From: Acorus gramineus
Taxonomy: Eukaryota > Streptophyta > Magnoliopsida > Acorales > Acoraceae
Length of the DNA: 64,000 bases
Direction: 5' to 3'
NCBI GenBank assembly: GCA_030737835.1
Contig: JAUJYN010000062.1
Location: 1 to 64,000 of the forward strand
In this document: positions 1-9,197 of the stretch, piece by piece
Position numbering within the stretch: the stretch's first letter is position 1
Layout: every line of letters begins with the position of its first letter
Made by a program: the position numbers and the translations under genes
The notes under the pieces: generated by a model
What the model was told of the DNA's origin: nothing
What the model saw: the letters and a program-made list of their open reading frames with translations, nothing else
Database searches by the model: none

Positions 1-322
1 TTCAAGTTTTAACATGCTACTGTAGAAATGCCAAAAAACCAAACCAAACACTCCGTCTTTAATTAGCTGTAAATGAAATAAGATATCAAGGTACAAATTA
101 GAAAGAAAAAAAAAAAGAATAGGACATAAAATTAGAGAACACAAGTAGACAACATAAAGAAAATTGATCACGCCATTCAAGCATTAGAAAAAAACAAGAT
201 CTACATTAGCCTAAACAAGCATGATCATGAAGAAAATATTTTTAGTTTCACTGGAATTATGACACTGAAAGCTAATAAGTTATCTACCAAGGCTAGACTG
301 GATAACAAATATAAAATAATAC

Positions 323-2080
323 CTTTTGTTGGAGGGGCCATTGATGATATTGGTCTATGAACACCTTGGATAAAACCTGGAGTCCAAAAGAAACATGTTA
401 TGCTAAAAGAAATGTAAAAATGAGATATCAATTGAATAAATAGAGTAACTGCATAGTGCATAGTGATACTGCAATGATAATTTACTAAGCATTATAAAAA
501 ATTCCAACGCATGTGGAAAATGATGCACCTTTGACAGCTCATAACAGGCGTAGGAATGGCTCAGAAATAAAGGAGATGAAAGTGAGAAGGTCATATCCTC
601 TTCATTACTCATGCTGTGAGCCGGGCAACATGGCACACAGGGAAGGAGCTCATTTTCAAGTGGTAAATGGCCCTCGTGGAAAACACACGGGTTAGTATCA
701 TATTGCTTCTAAGGGGTTTGGGATTATTCATTTTGAGGGCTGTGTCAGTTGACGTAGAGTGGGGTAGGGGATAGATGACAGTATAAGGCTTGGATCTCAT
801 GGGCACTGGGGTTTTTTTATTTTGGATATGCTTTGACATAGAGCGGGGTAAGGGATAGATGACAGTATAAGGCTTGGATCTCATGGGCACTGGGTATATT
901 TATTTTGGATATGCTTTCTTGACATTTCAGAGGATTATCATCTCCTCTTCTTTGTTCTTGGTGAATGGTGATGTACCTCGGATTTAATTGAATTCTGGTG
1001 GAATGCTTCCACCTTAATTAAAAAGGTAAAAGAAAAAAAGGCAATTCAGCGGTGCTGAAAATTGTGTTGAAAAATTAGTTTCTAAGATAATGATTTTCAA
1101 GGATGGTACGTATGTTGGTTTTTTCTCTGACGTGCAAAATAGTCCGTTACCCTAAAAAAGCACTGAACCTGAACCTGACAGAAACCAAGAAAGTGAAGTA
1201 ACGAGACCCTTTCTTTGATCCACCTTAACCCCTTGAATCTGCATTTCCCATGACTTGCAGAAATGCAATGACCAACTTCTAATACTAGGAAGTTGGTTCC
1301 TTACCAATGTTAAGAACACCCCTGCATCCAAATGAGTAACAATTTCCAACTTCCAATACTAACAATGTATTATGGGCACTTCCCAGAACACAATACACTG
1401 CTGCGTCAAACATAGTATAAGACATCCAATGTATCTAAAGGTGGAGAGGGATTAAATTTGGTTGGTTGAGTAGTCGCAGATCTCATTCTTTTTGCTTCCT
1501 AACAGTCAAATTGAAAGAATGTAATACTAAATGTCTAAATCTTTAAAATCAGCCTTCCAGTCTTAGTTTAACAGCTCGCTTTTACGTAATTGAGGCCTAA
1601 ATCAGAAGCAAATGCTTCATTTACATGAAAAAACAGTACACTCAATAAAATATCACTATTATAGTATTAGGAGATAGAACAAAATAGAACACAATATACA
1701 AATCGAACCATCCGAACACTATTTGCATCGATTGCATATACACAAAGTAAACAAAAACAAATGATCAGCTAAAACAGGAGACGAAGATCCAGCATGAGAA
1801 AATTAAAAATGCGAACAAACGCGGAAAAATAACGATATCAAATGCAATGAACGAAGATCTAAACAAGGGCCTAGAGAATTGCAGGAATCGAAACAGGAAT
1901 CAAACACACATAGAAATCGTTGATCATGATTTCTGCAATTTCCATCCGATTCTAAGCAATACCTAGAAATGCTTGCAAAGAAAAAAAAGGATACCTAGAG
2001 ATGCCGAAGCCGAAGAGGGGAGGCGGGTTAGGGTTTTGGTCAAAGAGGGGAAGCAAATATAAGGGGAGCGAGTGTTATTA
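323..2080 (-). CDS. 5' end of an unidentified gene, partial (leader exon, long intron, first coding exon)
   Basis: Seen on the minus strand: a TATA-like stretch, then a C-rich leader with an AAACCCTAA telo-box (about 2020-2040), then a likely donor after ...GGCATCTCTAG near 2000. About 1.6 kb further on, a pyrimidine-rich acceptor ending CTCCAG opens a 54-nt exon (376 down to 323) that contains ATG at 341-339 and reads MAPPTKG before a GTATT donor. The rest of the gene would lie to the left of the window. A telo-box next to the start site with an intron in the leader is common in plant genes for translation and ribosome functions, so a gene of that class is possible. Seven residues are too few to name it. 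The exon pair is an inference from splice signals. Confidence 0.35.
751..918. repeat. 84-bp tandem duplication
   Basis: Two adjacent copies (751-834 and 835-918) share the core ATAGATGACAGTATAAGG and TTGGATCTCATGGGCACTGG with only a few differences, ending in TTTTGGATATGCTTT. It lies inside the inferred leader intron of the minus-strand gene and has no coding signal. Confidence 0.85.
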
Positions 2081-2891
2081 TACAATTTTACCCTTGTCTG
2101 TTTCGTATATGATGTTCGTTTTTATGTTAAAAGTTGTGTAATTTCAACGAAAAAGAAGGGCGTTTTCCGGTGAAGTCGAGATCTTCTTTGGGACGATCAG
2201 CACCGTTCAATTAACAGGTGATTCAAAGTTCTATGAAACGATGTTTTTATTTCCGTGAGATTGTATGGACGTGGAATTAAACATAAAAATTAATAAAAAA
2301 GTATATTTTTAAAAAAAGACAGATATTGTATTAAATATATTAAAGTATAATGATTGAATTGGGGCAAGGAGATTTAGAAATATGCAGAGAAAATAAGATA
2401 CGATGACTGCGACTAACCCGGTCGAGGAGTGTTCAATCGGAATAGGGGCTTACTATATGAGTCCTACTCCTCGATACATATTCTATGTCTCACAAACTTA
2501 ACAGTGTGCGCCCCGAAAGGTGGGTGCCCCATTCTGAAACGAAGTGAATCAACAAGTACCATAAAATTTTGAATGCGCCTCGACTTGAAGACAACATCGT
2601 TCCTAGTTACATATTTTACTCGATTGTTATAGAGGTGATGAACAAGATATGTAATTTTATAAAAAATATATGTATTTTTATAATGAATTATATATCCCAA
2701 TTTAATTGAAAATATAAAAATTTACTTTTTTGAGACGAAATATAGGCATACCTATAAATATAAAAAAAATTATTAACATGATATGCAACTTGTTAGATGA
2801 CTATCGAAATAGATAGATTGTACAATAGCGTTTGATTTTTTTGTTGACATGGAAAGAAAGAGGCGTGGAATTGCAATTCAACTTTATTTAG
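2081..2891. other. AT-rich intergenic stretch
   Basis: No gene or well-bounded element is seen. The first 100 bases are probably the promoter of the minus-strand gene to the left. The rest is AT-rich, with scattered short ORFs that match nothing and have no splice context. Confidence 0.5.
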
Positions 2892-2970
2892 GCCCCGTTT
2901 GGTTGCACGTTTGAGACAGCTTTTGCTTTTTGAAAAGTTAAAAATCTAAAATTGTGTAGCTAAACGGGGC
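2892..2970. mobile_element. Very short fold-back element with GCCCCGTTT ends
   Basis: GCCCCGTTT at 2892-2900 is matched by its reverse complement AAACGGGGC at 2962-2970, enclosing 61 bases. Ends of the CCCGTTTGG type are typical of plant MITEs. No clear target duplication is seen, so this may be a solo remnant or chance. Confidence 0.3.
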
Positions 2971-3049
2971 AGTTTTATTCAGAATTGGAAGCTGGACCCC
3001 ATCTAATTTTTCTCTCAAAATCCATGTTTTAAAAAACTCAAAAACAACG

Positions 3050-3370
3050 ATTCGCATCGCGTGTCTTCTTCTTCTCTGTTCTTTGTTCGCGCCAACCATC
3101 CGAGCCGCCCGCGCACCTCAACCCCGACTCCACGCGCCCTCACGACCCTACGCGTGGCTCGAGCACCTCTATTGCACCCCCTGCACTCGTATCTGCTTTG
3201 TCTGCACGTGCCCCTGCAGCGCCTACCGCTCCCCTGCCATGCCGTGCAACACCCCTACTGCGCCTGCATCTGCTCTTGCAGCATTGTGTAGCGCCTCTGT
3301 TACGTCGTGTCGTGCCCTGTCATGCTACCTGTCACTGTCGTCAGCCTTTGTCACCTTCTCATTTTTGTGC
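3050..3370. other. GC-rich, low-complexity block beside the telomere array
   Basis: About 300 bases rich in C, reading through in several frames on the plus strand as Pro/Arg/Ser/Cys-rich peptides. Open frames in three phases at once reflect base composition rather than selection. No protein family is recognisable. It abuts the telomere-repeat array without a visible junction. Confidence 0.5.
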
Positions 3371-3699
3371 AAACCCTAAACCCTAAAACCTAAACCCTAA
3401 ACCCTAAAACCCTAAACCCTAAACCCTAAACCCTAAAACCCTAAACCCTAAACCCTAAACCCTAAACCCTAAACCCTAAACTCCTAAACCCTAAACCCAA
3501 AAACCCTAAACCCAAAACCCAAAAACCCAAAACCCTAAACCCAAAACCATAAACCCTAAAACCTAAACCCTAAACCCTAAAACCTAAACCCTAAAACCTA
3601 AACCCTAAACCCTAAACCCTAAAACCTAAACCCTAAACCCTAAAACCCTAAACCCTAAACCCTAACCCCTAAACCCTAAAACCCTAAACCCTAAACCCT
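3371..3699. repeat. Interstitial telomeric repeat array (CCCTAAA)n
   Basis: About 45 units of the plant telomere repeat CCCTAAA run in one direction. Degenerate forms CCCTAAAA, CCTAAA and CCCAAAA are concentrated in the middle. The TTTAGGG strand is the minus strand. The mix of perfect and decayed units indicates an old internal array rather than a live chromosome end, and genes continue on both sides. Confidence 0.95.
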
Positions 3700-3892
3700 T
3701 ATACTCTAAAAAAAAATTTTACATTTTCTATAAATGCATTCATGCAATTCATTAGAGTATATGTTTTATTTTTTATAAAAACATATACCTTATTAGATGA
3801 GGTATATTATTTTTAAAAAAAATTTAAAATACATGTAAACTGGAATTGAGGTTGAAAATGGGGATGGACGTAACATTATCCTTTTAAATAAA
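3700..3892. repeat. Dispersed AT-rich repeat R1, copy a
   Basis: Starts directly after the telomere array. It shares with copies b, c and d (near 4058, 56890 and 60545) the motifs CATTTTCTATAAATG, TATATGTTTTATTTTTTATAA, the short palindrome made of TATACCTC and GAGGTATA, and a tail resembling TTGAGGTTGAAAATGG...ATTATCCTT. The closest match is to copy d. It is non-coding and its class is unknown. Confidence 0.65.
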
Positions 3893-4057
3893 TAAAAACA
3901 TGGTAAACCAGCAGGCCCAAACCTCTCCCTTCAAGCCCATTACGCCCGTGCCTCCCAGTCCACAAACATCAGGCCCATACCTCCTTGACCACCAGCAGGC
4001 CCATGTCCCTTTATGCCCTTTTCCTCGAGTGCAGCCACACTCAGTCCAAAACACAAA

Positions 4058-4350
4058 TTCAGTTAAATATATACCTCGTTACATAGACTAAAACAAAAAC
4101 CTATATATCTTGTTAGTTGTTACACATTCAGTTAGGCATATACCTCGTTAGATGATGTATATATCTCACTAATCTTTTTCTTACACTTATTAAAAATGGG
4201 TCCATTCAACTCGAAATGGAGTGATATGCACTTTTATTAAAGTATATACATCATTAAATAGTGTTTACTATTTTTAAAAAATAAAAACATGTAAAATCTG
4301 AATTTTGATATGTAAATGTAGCTAAATGTATCATTTTCCTTTTCCTCGCC
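4058..4350. repeat. Dispersed AT-rich repeat R1, copy b
   Basis: Contains ATATACCTCGTTA twice, GATGATGTATATATCTC, and a tail with TTTTTAAAAAATAAAAACATG, as in the other R1 copies. It is diverged and without clear ends. Confidence 0.5.
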
Positions 4351-4463
4351 GTTACGGGCCCTTGCTCTTCCCAAAGCCATGCAAACAGTGGACTTTCTTC
4401 CCATTACGTTTGATACCCTTGAGGAACATCTTTTGTATATGGTGTGTGTTCACGTACCTGGTT

Positions 4464-5083
4464 TAGGGGTGGCAATGGGGACGGGTTGGACGGATTTTTT
4501 GAGTCCCAAACTCAAACCCACCACAAAATCCTATTTCAAACCGTCCCAAACCAAAGTTTAGCTTTTTCATCCCAAACCCATCCCATTTAGATAGGGTTGG
4601 ACCAAAACAAATTTAGGAAAAAAATATTAAAATATATTTTTATGTAATATTTAATCTAAATTAAAATTTAAAATAAAATAAATATTTATTAGAATAAATC
4701 CTACAAAATAAGAAATAAAATAAGAAATATAAACTTTCAATACGAGTAACAAATATAATGTTTCAATTTTTTTTTAATACCAAAAGACATCCAAGTGTAT
4801 GTTTATATAACTTCAAATTTCAATTATTGTTTGAGTTTATTAATTTTTATTTTTTTGATATTTTTTTAAAACACCAAATGAATAATATAAATTATGTAAT
4901 TATTATAACAAATATTTAATCTTAATATTAATTGCAACCGGGGCAAGTTCGGGGCGGGTTTTGCTAAGTAAACCCATTTTCTGTCCCAAACTCACCATCC
5001 CAAACTCAAACCCGACCCGTCCCAACCGGGTCTGGTTGGGTCGGGTCGTGTATCCTATTGGAACAGTCCCACTGTCATCCCTA
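4464..5083. mobile_element. Non-autonomous hAT transposon, 620 bp, with exact 8-bp target duplication
   Basis: The left end TAGGGGTGGCAATGGGG and the right end (reverse complement) TAGGGATGACAGTGGGA match at 13 of 17 bases. The flanks are ACCTGGTT at 4456-4463 and again at 5084-5091, an exact 8-bp duplication as hAT transposases make. Both subterminal regions are rich in CAAACCCGACCC-type direct and inverted repeats; the middle is AT-rich and carries no transposase. Terminal TAGGGGTGGCAA is widespread in plant hAT MITEs. Confidence 0.9.
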
Positions 5084-5470
5084 ACCTGGTTAACTTGGTT
5101 ATTGGTGGCCAGCTGGCCTTCCACCTTGTAACTAAAAAAAATTAAACTTTTTTTCAGAACAATAAAATTTCTTACTTTTCTATCAAAATTTTAAACTAAA
5201 AACTCTATAAATTGTAAAAAAAAGATGAAAATTGATTTGATAATGAGTTTACATATTCTTTAGAATTGGATAACATGAAAGGGTGGAGCAACAAGTGGAT
5301 GAGTGGGGGCATATCATTTTCATTTTATTTTTATTTATGGACCTAAATCACATTTATTTTGCCATTACCCTTCTGTTGCTTTTTGTATTCTTTCTTTTAG
5401 CCTTGAATTCTAGTTTTATTTTTTGAAAAAAGAAAGAACCTCAGTATGCGTATCATTAATTTTAAGTTTC
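5084..5470. other. Intergenic, no gene seen
   Basis: AT-rich sequence between the hAT element and the next MITE, with no coding or structural signal that I can support. Confidence 0.5.
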
Positions 5471-5473
5471 TTA

Positions 5474-5850
5474 GATCATCCTCAACCCAAACTTCTAAAT
5501 ATGGAGAGTTGAACTTCATATTTGGAGGGGGTTCCTTTTTGGAAGGGATTGTACTCCAACTATCTCCCTCCATTTTTTTTTAGTATTTTTAAAATTATAT
5601 AATATTATATAAAAACTTATTAATAAATATTATTAATGTTCATTCATTTATTTTAAAATTATACCATTGAAAGATCTTTAAAATGTGTCTAATATTAAAT
5701 GGTTTTGGAGTTATTTTTAAATTAGTTTTTTTTTTTAATAAAATAGCATAATTTAGAAGTGACCTCCAAATTTGGAGGGAGGTGGATTTGAAGAGTAATT
5801 AGAACACCTCATTCTCCAAATTTAGAGATATAAAATGTAATTGGAGTTGC
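5474..5850. mobile_element. PIF/Harbinger-type MITE, 377 bp, TTA target duplication
   Basis: Flanked by TTA at 5471-5473 and 5851-5853. The left end GATCATCCTCAACCC and the right end (reverse complement) GCAACTCCAATTAC are related to the common plant GAGCATCTCCAA terminus. Just inside both ends are inverted CTAAATATGGAG / CTCCAAATTTAG blocks, and TTTGGAGGG recurs internally. No ORF. Confidence 0.7.
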
Positions 5851-6352
5851 TTAACGTTGACTTCATTTATAGGGCTAAGAAATGAAAAATCTATTAAAAA
5901 AATTTGCATCCAAAACAGAAAAATGAAACATCTCATGTATACAGTAATGTCACACTGTATTCATGCATGCATTTATTGGTATCACTCCAATGATCATGCT
6001 TTTCATAGATGTATTCCATGACTCCGGCCGGCTCTTCATGGGATTACAACTATAATAAAAGAGGTATTATCTCTTATTCAGTGCATGTCTATGGTCTATG
6101 GAAAGCCTACTGGAGCACATAAAAATGAATGTCATGTTCATAGATGTATTCCATGAATAGGCAGCAGTGGTGACCGAGTTGTACGGTGTGGGGTTGTGGA
6201 CGATGGATGCATACACTTCGCCTGCTGCGCCCCCACCCTTTGTTGGAAGGGGTCGGTGCTCATTCTATTGGAGTCCGTGCCTGCATTTGATGTCACCTCA
6301 CTTTGCCCGTCCCACCGTGCGTTCCACTCCTGACTATCCAATGGATGCTTAA
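5851..6352. other. Intergenic with a short direct repeat
   Basis: CATAGATGTATTCCATGA occurs at about 6005 and again at about 6140. Short ORFs near 6140-6350 overlap on both strands and match nothing known. No gene call. Confidence 0.5.
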
Positions 6353-6795
6353 GCTCCCGTTTGGAACGGGATAATCCCTTGAATAATCTGGTATAAAGAA
6401 GAATAAAAGATTATAGGTGTTTGAAAACACAGAATATTCATGAATAAAGTATGTCAGAATAAATTGGTATATGTATTTCAACCAACCATTGGAATTACAA
6501 TTATCTTAGGTTATTCCACTCAAAGAATATGTGGGCCGACTATCAAATCAACTGTCATCACATTTTATAAATCACATATCAAATCAACTATCATTATTTT
6601 TTCATTTTTTAAAAATCCTTATCCATACTTTATTCACATTTTACACAAACAACAAAATATTTATTCTTACGTTTACCAACGAGAATAATTCAAAACATAA
6701 CCAAACACAAAATCACTTTATCCTTATTTATACTCACTTATACTGGAATAAATATATAACCAAGAATAAATCATATTCCTGTTCCAAACAGGGAC
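6353..6795. mobile_element. PIF/Harbinger (Tourist-like) MITE, 443 bp, TAA target duplication
   Basis: Left end GCTCCCGTTTGGAAC and right end (reverse complement) GTCCCTGTTTGGAAC agree at 12 of 15 bases. TAA flanks it at 6350-6352 and 6796-6798. Subterminal GGGATAAT / ATTCCTGTTCC and an AT-rich centre fit the Tourist type. Small ORFs inside (to 105 aa) are AT-composition artefacts. Confidence 0.85.
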
Positions 6796-6798
6796 TAA

Positions 6799-7942
6799 GA
6801 GTGATGATGTATTTGTATCACCTGACATTTCATTTGTCGGCTAGCTGATGTGTTGAACAGATATATAAAAGCATGGGTATAATCCTGCTGGTGCAAATAT
6901 GTGGTCTGAGGGGTTACCAGTGTGGAATGCCCTTTGCATCTTCTCTCTGTTCTCCGGAGATATCTTTACAGTTCTAACAATGAATGCCATAATCCCTCTA
7001 TCCCTTATTAAATTTTAGAAAAATGAAATATTTTTATCCATCGTTGGCTAATGTTGCTTGCAAATCTGAAGATGTCTTGAGATTGATTGATGTATGATAA
7101 ACATCAAATTAGACTGTAATCACTAAAGTTAAATATGGGTTTGAATTGCATTCTCGTTATAGTAGGCCTGGAGACTCTCAAGAGGGACAAAAGGATGGGA
7201 GCAAGTCCAAATGAGATGATGACAGGTTCCTGATGGAGACTACTCAGCCGTATGATGTGGACATAGTTTCTAATGATATAATGTGTGATGTAATTTTATT
7301 TATTCAATTCTTAATTCACCAAATGAGGATGATAAGGACCAAGGAGTAAGGATTGGACGAATCACTGATCCTGTAGTGGACTGCATAATAACAGATCATG
7401 ATACGGCATGTGTGTTCCCTTCTTTATGGACATCATTCGAAAGGCTCTTCTTGGTTCATGTCATTTGGTCCAAGTTTTACAATCGTTTATACAAAAACAT
7501 GTAACCGTTTATAAGTGAAACCATTCTTATTTTTAGTTACTTCAAATTTGGATAGTTATATAAATTATTTTTGGATAGATAATTATTTTCGTATAGATAA
7601 TTATACTAATAAAATAAGTTATATAGTTGTAGTTTTCATTGAGAATGTAATAATGAAATTTTTGTTATTTTGTTGACCATAAAAAATTGTGAATAAAATA
7701 TAGATAAAAATTATAAAATGTGAATAAAATTATTTGAATATAGACAATAATGACGTGTGATTTAACACATAAACCCCCTCATACCGTGTAATAGAATAGA
7801 TGGAAAATTTCATATAATTATATCATATATTGGTATCAATTTTAAACTATATCAAAGATATAATTATATCTTATTTTTAAACTTATTCTACATCTACTCT
7901 GTTATCCAAATAGAGACTTATAAGACACTATATTTAAATAAT
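6799..7942. other. Intergenic, AT-rich, no gene seen
   Basis: About 1.1 kb. The segment 7150-7450 is less AT-rich and looks like decayed coding sequence, but no frame stays open and no family can be named. The rest is simple AT-rich sequence. Confidence 0.45.
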
Positions 7943-8209
7943 GGGTTTTTTATTTTTAGATCTATGTAAACTATATGATTTAGTAATTAATATCTCACTT
8001 TTTCATATTTTAGTTTAAGTCTCTACGTTTAAAGGGTATGTTTTTTATTAGTCCTTGGGAGGGGCCTATTCTTAAATTATTTAGTTTTTTTTTAACCCCT
8101 GGAAGGGATTAAAAGAAATAAATTCTTTGAATCTAAGGAGTCAAACTAAAATATGAAGAAGTGAAGGATGAATCATATAGTTTTTTTAAGATTTAAAAAT
8201 AAAAAAACC
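7943..8209. mobile_element. Fold-back Mutator-type MITE (family F), 267 bp, with exact 9-bp target duplication
   Basis: Flanked by TTAAATAAT at 7934-7942 and 8210-8218, an exact 9-bp duplication. The two halves are long inverted repeats starting GGGTTTTTTATTTTTAG and returning as ...TTTAAAAATAAAAAAACC, meeting around GGAGGGGCCTATTC. A second copy lies at 51630-51878. It carries no ORF. Target size and long inverted repeats point to the Mutator superfamily. Confidence 0.88.
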
Positions 8210-8483
8210 TTAAATAATTATTGTATGAAGCTGTTTTAATAATAAATTGTGTTATTATTGATGGTATATTTTAATCGGATTATTCTGCTTCATAGAGTTC
8301 GAGATTTTGATTGTTAGTGTTATCCACGTTAACGTGCAACTGAAAGACTTTTTTTTTTTTTTTGTTAATCACCGTTTAAAAAAAATCACACGCTGGACGG
8401 CTGGAGTCGTTTCCCAGGAAATGGCATTGGCAAGGGGAAGAAAATATGGGCCCTACGTGTCATATGTTATCTTTTATGCTAAC

Positions 8484-8625
8484 TGTAGCTAGTGTTTTAG
8501 TTAGTCAAATATGGACCCTACGTGATAGTTCTTTTTAAAAAATAAATAAAAAATACATTTGAGACGTTGAGTGGGTGGAGAGGTGGGCCCACGTTTGACT
8601 AATTTATTTAGCTAGTCCATTGGAA
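8484..8625. repeat. Possible MITE-like inverted repeat in the KTN80 upstream region
   Basis: TAGCTAGTGTTTTAGTTAGTCAAATATGGACCC is mirrored by a GGGCCCACGTTTGACTAATTTATTTAGCTA arm (given here as motifs: TTAGTCAAA, GGRCCC, TAGCTA). The arms are imperfect and no target duplication was identified, so this is tentative. Confidence 0.35.
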
Positions 8626-8821
8626 CAACAATAATCATAAAATACTGATATGATACTTTAACATCTTATTTAGTTAATATAAGATACTCTTAAAAAAAAA
8701 TAGAAAGAACTGATTTGAGATGGGGTACTGTACTGTAGATAATCATTGTTATGCACAAGAGCATAAATTAGGAGAGGGTGGGGCCCGTGGGGCTTGCTGC
8801 TGTTCTATTTTTTAAAAAGTT

Positions 8822-8846
8822 GAGAGAGAGAGAGAGAGAGAGAGAG
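8822..8846. repeat. (GA)n microsatellite
   Basis: A clean dinucleotide run of about 12 units, 350 bases before the KTN80 start codon. GA runs near plant start sites are often leader or promoter elements. Confidence 0.9.
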
Positions 8847-8849
8847 GCT

Positions 8850-9197
8850 CTTCTGCTCTTCAAAAATATTTCCTGTCCATAGTTTCTCAATCTACCCTCT
8901 CCCCTGCAACGTTCATTCCTTTGCATCGATTCGAGACACGGAAGAGGAGGCGGAGAACTGGGACACAGAGAGGAAAAGAATCTCAGCTGCATCGAGTCAA
9001 TAGGCGTAGGGGCCCTTCAGATCACACGAGCTCTCCTTTTTCTTCACCCAGCTTGCCAATTCTCCCCTCCATTGTTTGGTTTGGGGGTGGCAGAGAAAGG
9101 GACGGACAGAGAGAGATGACCTGCCCCTCGCCGAAGATCCACCACCTACCGGGTTAAGCTGCGCCGGAGGATTTTTTGGTTTAGGGTTTCGGAGAAG
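8850..9197 (+). promoter_or_regulatory. Likely KTN80 promoter end and 5' leader
   Basis: GC-richer sequence with pyrimidine patches, ending in TTTAGGGTTTCGGAGAAG directly before the ATG; TTAGGGTTT is the telo-box in reverse. No TATA box is clear. The exact start site cannot be read. Confidence 0.45.

Noticed and set aside
3061-3386. Overlapping GC-rich open frames beside the telomere array
   Set aside because: Three frames are open at once because of base composition; the peptides are low-complexity.
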